From positions 1 through 8,261 of the forward strand of contig JAFGEY010000386.1 of NCBI GenBank assembly GCA_016931365.1: 8,261 nt of DNA, read 5' to 3'. Positions 1 to 7,064 of this stretch are shown one piece after another (the stretch's first letter is position 1; each line of letters begins with the position of its first letter). The DNA is from Anaerolineae bacterium (GTDB taxonomy: Bacteria; Chloroflexota; Anaerolineae; JAFGEY01). The notes beneath the pieces were generated by a model. It was not told the DNA's origin. It saw only the letters and a program-made list of their open reading frames with translations, and did not search any database. The translations under genes and the position numbers were made by a program.

Positions 1-69
1 ATGATGCCGGATGTTTTGCCATAGGTCGGCCCTTTTGCCAAATTCCAGTTATATCATTTTTAATGAGCG

Positions 70-104
70 TTTCAGGGTAATGCTAGAATCCTCACTATAA
101 TAGT
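70..104 (+). promoter_or_regulatory. Putative sigma70-type promoter for the MFS gene
   Basis: A perfect TATAAT hexamer lies at 96-101, about 65 bases before the chosen start codon. The matching -35 element is poor: TTCAGG at 71-76 has a 19-base spacer. The -10 box sits inside the odd palindrome ACTATAATAGT (94-104), which could be an operator half-site arrangement or chance. The region is clearly richer in A and T than the genes that follow, which supports a promoter. The -10 box is seen; promoter activity is inferred. Confidence 0.4.
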
Positions 105-152
105 TAGAGAAAGCGACAGCCAATCCAAAAACTTGTGAATTCAAATTCAGCC

Positions 153-159
153 AAGGAGG
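153..159 (+). promoter_or_regulatory. Shine-Dalgarno that fixes the MFS start
   Basis: AAGGAGG ends eight bases before the ATG at 168. It therefore selects that ATG over the in-frame GTG at 135, which has no comparable site. Confidence 0.8.
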
Positions 160-167
160 CCTTTCTC

Positions 168-1472
168 ATGTCAGAACCACGTGCAAAATCTTTTAACTAT
201 GCCATTGGCATGTTTGGCACATCCATCCCAATCAACATGCTCAAGACTTTTGCCTTCACCTTCTACGTGCTCGGCCTGGGGGTGACCACCGAACAATGGG
301 CGGCCATGTTGCTGATCTACACCTTCATCGATGCCCTCGACAACCCTGTCTACGGCTTTCTCTCCGACCGGACGCGCTCTCGCTGGGGTCGCCGCCGTCC
401 CTGGCTGGCCATCGGCACCCCGCTCCTGATCCTGTGTTTTATCGCCTTTTACAATATACCGGCTTTCCTGTCGGGCAATGCCATCTTTGCCTACGGCATG
501 CTCTTTTACATCCTCACCGGCACGCTCGATTCGGTCATCAACGCCAACTATGGGGCATTATTCCCCGAGTTGTTCCGCGACGACGCCAGCCGGGCCAAGA
601 CCAATGCCCTGCGCCAGGCTTTCCAGTTGGTGGCTATGATCATCAGCATTGCCCTGACGCCCATAGTAACCAAAGCTCTCGGCTACGGCCTGACCTCCAT
701 CCTGTACGGTATCCTCGGCGGCGTGGTCATCCTGTACATGACCTTTACCTCCCGAGAAAAAGACCCCGAACCCGAGGAGGCGAAACCCGGCTTTGTCAAA
801 GCGCTCAAGGATCTGTTAACCAATAGAAAATTCTGGATCGCCGGCCTGGCCAATGCCTTTTACAGCGCCGCTATGTCACTCGTGATGGCCTCCGTGCCCT
901 TTTATGTCGAATATGCGCTCGGGCTTTCCAGCGGGCAATCCACCTTTCTGCTCGCCGCTGTTCTGCTCATCGCCATCGCCGGTGTAGCCATCTGGGCCTG
1001 GCTGGTGAAGAGGGTCTCGCTGATCCCCATCTGGCGGGCTGCCCTGGCTGTCCTGACAGTCACATTTGTCCCGCTCTATTTCGCCCCTAACCTGGTAACG
1101 GCCATCGTCTTTTCGGCCTTTGTGGGGTTTGGCTTTGCCGGCGTCATCACCACCATGGATCTGATCGGCGCCAAGATCATGGACGAGGATACCCAGAAGC
1201 ACGGATTGCGGCGGGAGGGCATCATCTCTAACGCCATGGGCTTTATGAACCGCCTGAACGGCCTGTTCACCAGTGCCGCCTATTTTCTGGTCTCCAAACT
1301 ATACCTTTTCGAAAGCGGTGAAAATCCCGGCCCCCATCCGGATGCCGCCGCCCGCTTTCTGATGACCATCGTTCCCCCAGTGCTGATGGTGATCAGTTTT
1401 GCCTTTTCGTGGTTCATCAATTTCAACAAACCGGTCAAGGCCGAGGTTGAATCCAAGATGCCTCAATCTTGA
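168..1472 (+). CDS. MFS transporter, GPH/MelB-type sugar:cation symporter family
   Basis: This is a predicted inner-membrane transporter of 434 residues, the usual length for 12-helix glycoside-pentoside-hexuronide (GPH) symporters. Hydrophobic segments run through the whole protein, with a charged central loop around residues 192-215 (SREKDPEPEE) between the two six-helix halves. The family signature after helix 2 is present: DALDNPVYG at 55-63, then SDRTRSRWGRRRPW at about 66-79. In MelB the corresponding stretch carries cation-site aspartates at 55 and 59; here Asp55 is kept, but by alignment position 59 is Asn and the neighbour 58 is Asp, so cation coupling may differ. The substrate cannot be read from the sequence; sugars or glycosides are typical for the family. 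The ATG at 168 is preferred over the GTG at 135 because of the strong Shine-Dalgarno. It appears to be a single-gene unit, with a 200-base gap before the next gene. Confidence 0.9.
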   Translation: MSEPRAKSFNYAIGMFGTSIPINMLKTFAFTFYVLGLGVTTEQWAAMLLIYTFIDALDNPVYGFLSDRTRSRWGRRRPWLAIGTPLLILCFIAFYNIPAFLSGNAIFAYGMLFYILTGTLDSVINANYGALFPELFRDDASRAKTNALRQAFQLVAMIISIALTPIVTKALGYGLTSILYGILGGVVILYMTFTSREKDPEPEEAKPGFVKALKDLLTNRKFWIAGLANAFYSAAMSLVMASVPFYVEYALGLSSGQSTFLLAAVLLIAIAGVAIWAWLVKRVSLIPIWRAALAVLTVTFVPLYFAPNLVTAIVFSAFVGFGFAGVITTMDLIGAKIMDEDTQKHGLRREGIISNAMGFMNRLNGLFTSAAYFLVSKLYLFESGENPGPHPDAAARFLMTIVPPVLMVISFAFSWFINFNKPVKAEVESKMPQS

Positions 1473-1590
1473 CCAGCAGATCGCCGATTTGCCGGCTGCG
1501 TCGCGCCAAAGCCCTCGATATCAACCGAATGTCCTTGAACGAAATCTGGAGCGCTCTCTTTTAACCCTCCAATAGCGCACCAGGGTTGTA
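1473..1590. other. Intergenic gap after the MFS gene, little recognisable
   Basis: No gene was found. No convincing terminator for the MFS gene is visible. A weak hexamer pair, TTGAAC at 1535-1540 and TTTTAA at 1559-1564 with an 18-base spacer, is the best promoter candidate for the downstream uvrA-like gene but is poor. A 6-bp inverted repeat, AACCCT (1563-1568) and AGGGTT (1582-1587), overlaps its end. Confidence 0.4.
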
Positions 1591-1653
1591 TCATGAGAGG
1601 TACTGACAAATGAGCCATGGGCTGACCCGCTACTCATTTCTCATCTCTCATGA
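1591..1653 (+). repeat. Two-part inverted repeat in the leader of the uvrA-like gene
   Basis: The outer arms TCATGAGAG (1591-1599) and CTCTCATGA (1645-1653) are perfect complements. So are the inner arms AAATGAG (1608-1614) and CTCATTT (1633-1639). They are separated by an 8-base versus 5-base internal loop and enclose an 18-base loop that itself contains GGGCTGACCC (1619-1628). The right side also reads as three tandem 7-mers, TACTCAT, TTCTCAT and CTCTCAT (1631-1651). No T-tract follows, so it is not an ordinary intrinsic terminator. The structure ends 10 bases before the Shine-Dalgarno of the next gene, a position suited to an operator or a leader RNA element. It could also be a small dispersed repeat. 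The pairing is seen; the role is unknown. Confidence 0.65.
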
Positions 1654-1663
1654 CCTTACGAAC

Positions 1664-1668
1664 GGAGG
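1664..1668 (+). promoter_or_regulatory. Shine-Dalgarno that fixes the uvrA-like start
   Basis: GGAGG lies five bases before the ATG at 1674. The in-frame ATG at 1650 is upstream of this site and buried in the right arm of the inverted repeat, so it is unlikely to be used. Confidence 0.75.
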
Positions 1669-1673
1669 AATGT

Positions 1674-4214
1674 ATGCACGATCAAATCACCATCAAGGGC
1701 GCGCGGCTGCATAATTTGAAAAACGTCACGGTGAGCATCCCCAAGAACCAACTGGTGGTGCTGACCGGGCTTTCCGGCTCCGGCAAATCCACACTGGCGT
1801 TCGACATCTTGCACAAAGAGGGCCAGCGGCAGTATATGGAATCACTGGGCATGGTGACGTATCTGGGCAAGCCGCCCATTGACAGCGTCACGGGATTGTC
1901 ACCCTCAATCAGCGTGGATCAGCACCTCACCAACCACAGCCCACGCTCCACAGTCGGCACGGTGACCCAAGTGTACACCTATCTGCGCGTCCTCTTTGCC
2001 CGCCTGGGCCATCGTCCCTGCCCGGCCTGCGGCGGCGACGTCGCACCGTCCATCTCTGAGGCGTGGGACAATGAGGCCAACGGCGGCGCGGAGGACGCGG
2101 GCGACACGCTGGACCTGAGCGAGACCTATCCCTGCCCACATTGCGGCGCGCCCGTGCCAGAATTGGGCATGGCGCACTTTTCTTTCAACAAACCCGCCGG
2201 CGCGTGCCCCACGTGTACCGGCCTGGGGATGACGCGCCAGGCGAATCTGAGCCAGCTGCTCGACCCGCAGCGCAGCGTCGCCGGGGGCGGCGTGTTGATG
2301 TGGAACGAGGCCCAGGCACAGCATTACGGGCGGGTGCTGCAAAGCGCTGGGCAGTATTACGGCTCCGACTTTGACCTGCACGCGCCCATCGAGACGCTCG
2401 GCCCGGCCCAGCGCGATTTGCTGCTGTACGGCACTTACGGCGAACCGTTCCGGCGGCACTTTCCAGACACAAAACCGCCGACCACCGTGGGACAGGGCAA
2501 CTTTGAGGGCATCGTTACCAACCTGATGCGCCGCTATGCCGATCACACTCGCAACCCTGACGCCCGCGATGACCTGGAGCACCTGCTGATCACGCAGACC
2601 TGCCCGGACTGCGCGGGCGACCGGTTGCGCCCCGAAAGCCGCACTGTGACCGTGAATGGGCAAACTATCATTGATCTTTCGCAGATACCGCTCACCGAAT
2701 TGGCAACATGGCTGGAGGGCTTGCCCGCCGTCGTGGCGACCGAAGCGCAACCCGTCATTGCCCCCATCCTCGACGACCTGCACGAGCGCGTGCGCCGTCT
2801 GGTGGACGTGGGTGCGGGGTACCTCACGCTGCTGCGCGCTTCACCGACGCTCTCCGCTGGTGAAGCGCAGCGGCTGCGGCTGGCGTCGCTGCTCGGCTCC
2901 GGGCTGACGGGCGTGCTCTACGTCCTCGACGAGCCGACCATCGGCCTACACCCGCGCGATACCCAACGGCTCATCAAGGTACTGCGCCAACTACGCGACC
3001 TGGGCAACACCGTCCTCGTCATCGAGCACGATCTGGACCTGGTGCGCGCTGCCGATCACGTGATTGACATGGGACCGGGCGCGGGGGCATTAGGTGGAGA
3101 AATCGTCGCCGCCGGGCCGCCAGACGAGGTGGCGGCGGCAGATTCGGCAACCGGGCGCTATCTCTCTGGGCGGGCGGCCATCTCGACGCCGACGCCGCGG
3201 CGGAGAAACGGCAAACAACTCGTCATCCACGGCGCGCGCGAGCACAACCTCAAGAACGTCACGGCAGTGTTGCCGCTCGGCCTGCTCATCGCCGTGACCG
3301 GCGTCTCCGGCTCCGGCAAATCATCGCTGATGCTCGACATCCTTGACCGGGTAGCGCGACAGCGTTTCTACGGCGCGGGCGACCCACCCGGCGAACACCT
3401 CGCCATCACCGGATGGGAACACCTGGACAAGGTCATCACGCTGGATCAGAGCGCCATCGGGCACACGCCGCGCTCCAATGCGGCGACGTATACCGACACA
3501 TTCACCCCTATCCGCCAGGCTTTTGCCGGCACGCCAGATGCGCAGGCGCGAGGATTGACGGCCGGGCACTTTTCATTCAACACGCCAGGCGGGCGCTGCG
3601 AACGCTGCCAGGGCGCCGGGACGCTTATGGTCAACATGCACTTTCTGCCCGACGTCCAAGTGCGCTGTCCGGCATGCCACGGCAAACGCTTCAAGCGGAA
3701 CGTGATGGACGTCAAGTATCGCGACCATAACATCAGCGACGTGCTGGATATGTCCATCGCAGAGGCTGCCGCGTTGTTTGTGGACGTACCGGCGGCCTAC
3801 AACCGGCTGGCGCTGATGAGCGACGTGGGGATGGGCTATCTCAAGCTTGGTCAGCCGGCGACCACGTTGAGCGGCGGGGAAGCGCAGCGCGTCAAACTGG
3901 CGAAGGAATTGAGCCGCAAGGCCACCGGGCGCACGCTCTACCTGCTCGACGAGCCGACGACGGGTCTGCACATTGCCGATGTCGCCAACCTGCTCAAGGT
4001 GCTGTACGGGCTGGTGGACGTGGGGAACACGGTCGTCGTCATCGAGCACAACCAGGACGTGATACGCGCCAGCGATTGGGTGATTGATCTGGGGCCAGAG
4101 GGCGGCGATGCGGGCGGCGAGATCGTCGCACAAGGGACGCCCGATGCGGTCGCGCGAGTAGAGACGAGCCATACCGGGCAGTATCTGCGCAGGGCGCTAC
4201 CTTTGTACCGGTGA
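1674..4214 (+). CDS. UvrA-type ABC ATPase lacking the UvrB-binding domain (UvrA2/DrrC-like)
   Basis: This cytoplasmic DNA-binding ATPase has 846 residues, against about 940 for canonical UvrA. Two ABC modules are complete. Module 1 has Walker A GLSGSGKST (32-40), signature LSAGEAQ (393-399) and Walker B VLYVLDEPT (414-422). Module 2 has GVSGSGKSS (543-551), LSGGEAQ (732-738) and LYLLDEP (755-761). The zinc modules are intact: Cys154/157 with Cys178/181, Cys642/645 with Cys665/668, and CX2C pairs at 116/119 and 310/313 that probably form the third site. Only 34 residues separate Cys119 from Cys154, where canonical UvrA holds a UvrB-binding domain of roughly 115 residues, so that domain is missing. 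The insertion domain (about 182-309) is kept. Class II UvrA proteins (Deinococcus UvrA2, Streptomyces DrrC) have this design and are linked to tolerance of DNA-binding drugs; that role is inference here. It is apparently monocistronic, with its own terminator. Confidence 0.93.
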   Translation: MHDQITIKGARLHNLKNVTVSIPKNQLVVLTGLSGSGKSTLAFDILHKEGQRQYMESLGMVTYLGKPPIDSVTGLSPSISVDQHLTNHSPRSTVGTVTQVYTYLRVLFARLGHRPCPACGGDVAPSISEAWDNEANGGAEDAGDTLDLSETYPCPHCGAPVPELGMAHFSFNKPAGACPTCTGLGMTRQANLSQLLDPQRSVAGGGVLMWNEAQAQHYGRVLQSAGQYYGSDFDLHAPIETLGPAQRDLLLYGTYGEPFRRHFPDTKPPTTVGQGNFEGIVTNLMRRYADHTRNPDARDDLEHLLITQTCPDCAGDRLRPESRTVTVNGQTIIDLSQIPLTELATWLEGLPAVVATEAQPVIAPILDDLHERVRRLVDVGAGYLTLLRASPTLSAGEAQRLRLASLLGSGLTGVLYVLDEPTIGLHPRDTQRLIKVLRQLRDLGNTVLVIEHDLDLVRAADHVIDMGPGAGALGGEIVAAGPPDEVAAADSATGRYLSGRAAISTPTPRRRNGKQLVIHGAREHNLKNVTAVLPLGLLIAVTGVSGSGKSSLMLDILDRVARQRFYGAGDPPGEHLAITGWEHLDKVITLDQSAIGHTPRSNAATYTDTFTPIRQAFAGTPDAQARGLTAGHFSFNTPGGRCERCQGAGTLMVNMHFLPDVQVRCPACHGKRFKRNVMDVKYRDHNISDVLDMSIAEAAALFVDVPAAYNRLALMSDVGMGYLKLGQPATTLSGGEAQRVKLAKELSRKATGRTLYLLDEPTTGLHIADVANLLKVLYGLVDVGNTVVVIEHNQDVIRASDWVIDLGPEGGDAGGEIVAQGTPDAVARVETSHTGQYLRRALPLYR

Positions 4215-4247
4215 ATGCCCTGCCCAAGGCGACATAGACACACCACA

Positions 4248-4284
4248 AACGAAAAGCCCGAAGGAAATCTTGGGCTTTTTCGTT
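4248..4284. terminator. Intrinsic terminator after the uvrA-like gene
   Basis: The arms AACGAAAAGCCC (4248-4259) and GGGCTTTTTCGTT (4272-4284) pair with a single bulged T around a 12-base loop. The GC-rich top and T-run on one side and A-run on the other make it functional in principle in both directions. It lies 34 bases after the stop codon at 4212-4214. Confidence 0.8.
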
Positions 4285-4291
4285 CGAGATA

Positions 4292-4328
4292 CCGTTCCAC
4301 AACGGGGACATCTGCAACGTGGGAACGG
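4292..4328. repeat. Short inverted repeat at the edge of the HTH_42 remnant
   Basis: CCGTTCCAC (4292-4300) pairs with GTGGGAACGG (4319-4328), nine pairs with one bulged base and an 18-base loop. It falls between the terminator and the first residues resembling the HTH_42 family, so it may mark a rearrangement junction or a binding site. The pairing is seen; no function can be assigned. Confidence 0.4.
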
Positions 4329-4778
4329 AAGTGCTATGGCGTCACTGCGCCCGAGCACCCAATCGTCAACCTGCTGCCGGTGCAGGACCCTTACATCATG
4401 GGCTACAAGGATCGTCTCCGATACCTGGATGAGCAACACCGTGACCTGATCTTTGACCGCTCCGGCAACGGCACGTCGGTGATTCTGGTCGCGGGGCGGG
4501 TGGTCGGCGTGTGGGATGCCGAGGATGGCCCAGAGCCGATGGTCAAGCTCTTGCTGTTCCATCCGGTGAACCAGGACGTGGCGGATAAACTACATCCGCA
4601 GGATGGATCGCATCCTGCGGATGCAATCCATGCCCACGCGCGGGCGCTAGGCCGCTTTATCTTTGACCGGGAGGCCTGTATACGCTGGCGTTCTTTGATG
4701 GTTCCACTGACTGAGCGGACGGCCGGCAGCATGATGTCGCCGCTCAAAGGCTGCCCCTTGGAGAATGCCGATAGCTAA
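4320..4778 (+). pseudogene. C-terminal remnant of a winged-helix HTH_42 (AlkZ/YcaQ-like) protein
   Basis: The open frame runs back to an ATG at 4215, but the first 35 codons lie across the uvrA terminator and resemble nothing. Recognisable protein starts near 4320 (WERKCYG). The diagnostic stretch is LLPVQDPYIMGYKDR, followed by VILVAGRVVGVWD, which matches the C-terminal part of HTH_42 winged-helix proteins (the AlkZ/YcaQ family of DNA glycosylases unhooking crosslinks, and many uncharacterised relatives). Full-length relatives are roughly 350-400 residues; about 150 remain here. The N-terminal half with the Q-x-Q/Q-x-D catalytic motif is missing, so glycosylase activity is not expected. Internal starts exist (GTG 4380, ATG 4398), so a short protein could still be made. 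It stops 14 bases before the HAD-GNAT gene and carries a perfect palindromic repeat. A truncated gene is the best reading; a divergent stand-alone domain is the alternative. Confidence 0.65.
4593..4623. repeat. Perfect 13-bp inverted repeat inside the HTH_42 remnant
   Basis: CATCCGCAGGATG (4593-4605) and its exact complement CATCCTGCGGATG (4611-4623) flank the spacer GATCG. In frame it encodes HPQDGSHPADA, a stretch with no obvious counterpart in HTH_42 proteins. It resembles a REP-like or miniature palindromic element inserted in frame. It has no T-run, so it is not a standard terminator. Confidence 0.75.
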
Positions 4779-4792
4779 AGGTGTAACAAGCA

Positions 4793-6010
4793 ATGAAGGC
4801 TGTTTTCTTTGATCTCTATGAAACACTGATCACCGAGTTCGATCCAGATTGGAAACCGGGCGTTTCGCTCGGTGAGCGCCTGGGCGTCGACCGTCAAGCC
4901 TTTGCCGCCGCCTGGAAGACCACGTTTGTGCGGCGGATGTGCGGCGAAATTTCCGACTTTTCCAGTGCCTTGCACGAGATCGGCAGGATGCTCGGCTGTA
5001 CGTTTGACGACGCCCTCGTCCGTCAGTTGCATCAAAGGCGCATCGCCGAGCATCGCCCGGTGCTGCTCCAGGTCAAGGAGGACATTCAGCGTATGCTCCA
5101 ATACCTTCACCAGGCCGGGGTCAGGCTGGGCCTGATCAGCAATGTTTCGTCCGAAGAGGTTGCAGCCTGGGAAGAAAGCCCGCTGCGCCCCTTCTTTGAC
5201 ACGGTACTCTTTTCCTTCCAGGTCGGATTGGTCAAGCCAGACCGGCGCATCTATGAGTTGGCTTGCGCACAGCTTGGTGTCACGCCTGAAAACACGCTCT
5301 TTGTCGGGGACGGCGGCAGCGATGAGCTGTTTGGCGCCGCAGCGGCGGGGCTGACGCCTTATTGGGCCACCTGGTTCCTGTCACAGTGGCCGGAATGGGA
5401 GACATCCCCCAAGGGGCAGCGAAATGCCGGGCATTTTCCTCAACTCGACAAGCCGGAGCAGTTGGTCACGCTGGTGTCCAGTGAGCGAAACCCGGAGCCA
5501 TCACTCACGTTCACGCCCTTTGCGCAGCACGAACCGGGCATCGTCGTCTCGCTGCTGTCGCAGAGCTATGCGGCGTATCTGGCGCTCGATCCCCAGGCCG
5601 CGCAAGCCTGGCCCGGAGATTGGGCGGCGTATGACCGAGATATCTTTCAGCTTCCGGATACGGTGGGGGTATGCGGCTTTGTTACCTGCCTGGACGGCGA
5701 GCCGATCGGCTTTGCCTCGTGGGATCCCAGGCAGTTTCCGGCCTGCGGCGTGGTCGGCCACAACTGCATCCTGCCCGTCTTCCGGGGAAACGGATATGGC
5801 GTCGCCCAGATCCGCCGCGTGCTGGATATTCTGCGGAAGCATGGTTTCCAACAGGCGCGCGTCACCACCGGAGACCATCCCTTCTTTGTTCCGGCGCAGC
5901 GGATGTACGTGGCATGCGGTTTTCGGGAGACCGCGCGCGGCTTGCGCGACCCGCGTGTGGCGCTGGGGATGATTGACTATGAGCTGCCTCTACAAGAAGC
6001 CGGAATATAA
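4793..6010 (+). CDS. HAD-superfamily hydrolase fused to a GNAT acetyltransferase
   Basis: This is a 405-residue two-domain cytoplasmic protein. Residues 1 to about 225 form a HAD hydrolase: motif I FFDLYETL with nucleophile Asp7, motif II ISN (115-117), Lys148 in VGLVKPD, and motif IV VGDGGSDEL with Asp173 and Asp177. Motif I has Tyr9 in place of the second Asp of DxDxT, as in haloacid-dehalogenase-like members, so phosphatase activity is not assured. Residues from about 238 to 398 form a GNAT fold, with acetyl-CoA loop RGNGYG (331-336) after CILPVF and the typical late motif AQRMYVACGF (368-377). Substrates of both domains are unknown. The ATG follows AAAGGTG (4777-4783) with nine bases of spacing and places motif I at the expected distance from the N-terminus. 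It is the first gene of a probable operon with the kinase and AlkD-like genes. No frameshift is seen at the join near residues 225-240, so the fusion looks genuine. Confidence 0.88.
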   Translation: MKAVFFDLYETLITEFDPDWKPGVSLGERLGVDRQAFAAAWKTTFVRRMCGEISDFSSALHEIGRMLGCTFDDALVRQLHQRRIAEHRPVLLQVKEDIQRMLQYLHQAGVRLGLISNVSSEEVAAWEESPLRPFFDTVLFSFQVGLVKPDRRIYELACAQLGVTPENTLFVGDGGSDELFGAAAAGLTPYWATWFLSQWPEWETSPKGQRNAGHFPQLDKPEQLVTLVSSERNPEPSLTFTPFAQHEPGIVVSLLSQSYAAYLALDPQAAQAWPGDWAAYDRDIFQLPDTVGVCGFVTCLDGEPIGFASWDPRQFPACGVVGHNCILPVFRGNGYGVAQIRRVLDILRKHGFQQARVTTGDHPFFVPAQRMYVACGFRETARGLRDPRVALGMIDYELPLQEAGI

Positions 6011-6057
6011 GCAACTCACAGCGAATCGGGGCTGCTTGCCACACAGGGGGTGTTGAA

Positions 6058-7032
6058 ATGGCCGAAATTCAACGCGCACGAGACGCGCTGCGTTTCTGGG
6101 CACAGCGCATTGGCCCGGCCGCCGGGCTGGAAGCCGCGCATCAAAACTGGGCCGGCGGCGAGGCAACCGTCTGGGCAGTAACCACGGAGCGCGGCGAGCG
6201 GTTCATCCTCAAGAACGTCGCCGGAGGGCCGGCGGTCAAACGGATCGAGACCGAGTACGACCTGCTTCGACATTTGCAGGCGTCCGGCGTGCCCGTGGCG
6301 GTGCCCATCCTGTCCGACGACGGACAGCCTGGCGTGGAAGACCAGGGGCGGATTTATCTCCTCTATCCTCTGCTGCCGGTCGATCATGACATTCCGCCCA
6401 CAGACATCAAACATGTCTATGCCCATATTGGCGCGGCGGTGGCCAGGCTGCACAAGGCTCTGGCCGTCTATCCGGGGCACATTGACTCCTGGACGATGAA
6501 CCTGCCGCGCGCTGTTTTCGAGGAGGCCATTCCCCGCATCCGGCGTGTCCTGACCGGGCAAGACGCCGAAACGTTTCAACAGATCGTTGCCGCGCTCCAG
6601 GACGAGATGATGAAAGCACTGGAGAATCTGCCGATGCAGTACATTCACGGCGACTGCCACGGCGGGAACTATTTGCTCTATCACGGCGACGTATCGGGCT
6701 TTGTCGACCTCGATCACCTTCCCACAGGGCCGCGCGTCTACGACATCGGCTATCTGCTCGCTGACATGGCCAAGGCGCAGTTTTTCAACAACCACGCTCA
6801 CCAAGGTTGGCTGGACAGCTTTCATTGTGTGATCGCCGGGTACCAGCAGGAAAACAGCCTGTCCAGGCGAGAGAAAGACGCGCTCTGGTTCGTCATGCTC
6901 GCCACCCAGGTACTTTTCGTGGATTGGTTCTTTGGACATCAAAAAGACGATCTGGCCCGCAAGAACCTGGCGGCGTTTTACTGGATTTATGGACAAAGGG
7001 ACGAGATCAGCCGCCGCATAGCGGGCGTATAG
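6058..7032 (+). CDS. APH-family phosphotransferase (aminoglycoside phosphotransferase/homoserine kinase-like fold)
   Basis: This is a 324-residue cytoplasmic small-molecule kinase. The N-lobe has a likely ATP-contacting Lys52 (FILKNV) and a helix Glu in ETEYDLLRHL (64-73). The C-lobe has the Brenner-type loop HGDCHGGN (197-204), with catalytic Asp199 and Asn204, and the metal-binding VDLDH (216-220) followed by GPRVYDIGYLL. These are the hallmarks of Pfam APH; all key residues are present, so it should be active. The substrate is unknown: the family covers antibiotics, homoserine, choline, thiamine and sugar phosphorylation, and resistance cannot be claimed from the fold. The start is set by AGGGGG (6045-6050), seven bases before the ATG. 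The gap from the HAD-GNAT gene is 47 bases and the next gene begins 32 bases downstream, so co-transcription is likely. Confidence 0.9.
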   Translation: MAEIQRARDALRFWAQRIGPAAGLEAAHQNWAGGEATVWAVTTERGERFILKNVAGGPAVKRIETEYDLLRHLQASGVPVAVPILSDDGQPGVEDQGRIYLLYPLLPVDHDIPPTDIKHVYAHIGAAVARLHKALAVYPGHIDSWTMNLPRAVFEEAIPRIRRVLTGQDAETFQQIVAALQDEMMKALENLPMQYIHGDCHGGNYLLYHGDVSGFVDLDHLPTGPRVYDIGYLLADMAKAQFFNNHAHQGWLDSFHCVIAGYQQENSLSRREKDALWFVMLATQVLFVDWFFGHQKDDLARKNLAAFYWIYGQRDEISRRIAGV

Positions 7033-7064
7033 AGATCGCCAGACAGTCAAACGGGAGGCAAAAT

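Noticed and set aside
1..24. Possible tail of an upstream gene, with eight codons ending in TAG
   Set aside because: It is too short to recognise and could be chance at the window edge.
135..167. GTG start extending the MFS protein by 11 residues
   Set aside because: No ribosome site precedes it, and the extension would translate through the strong Shine-Dalgarno of the ATG at 168.
1905..2783. A 292-codon open frame on the - strand within the uvrA-like gene
   Set aside because: It is antisense to strongly conserved UvrA motifs, with no recognisable domain and no ribosome site noted.
4663..4691. TTGACC as a -35 box for the HAD-GNAT operon
   Set aside because: No acceptable -10 hexamer lies 16-18 bases downstream.
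6807..7064. N-terminal extension of the alkD-like gene to an ATG inside the kinase gene
   Set aside because: The extra 86 residues resemble no family and overlap the kinase. The ATG at 7065 has its own Shine-Dalgarno and fits AlkD length.
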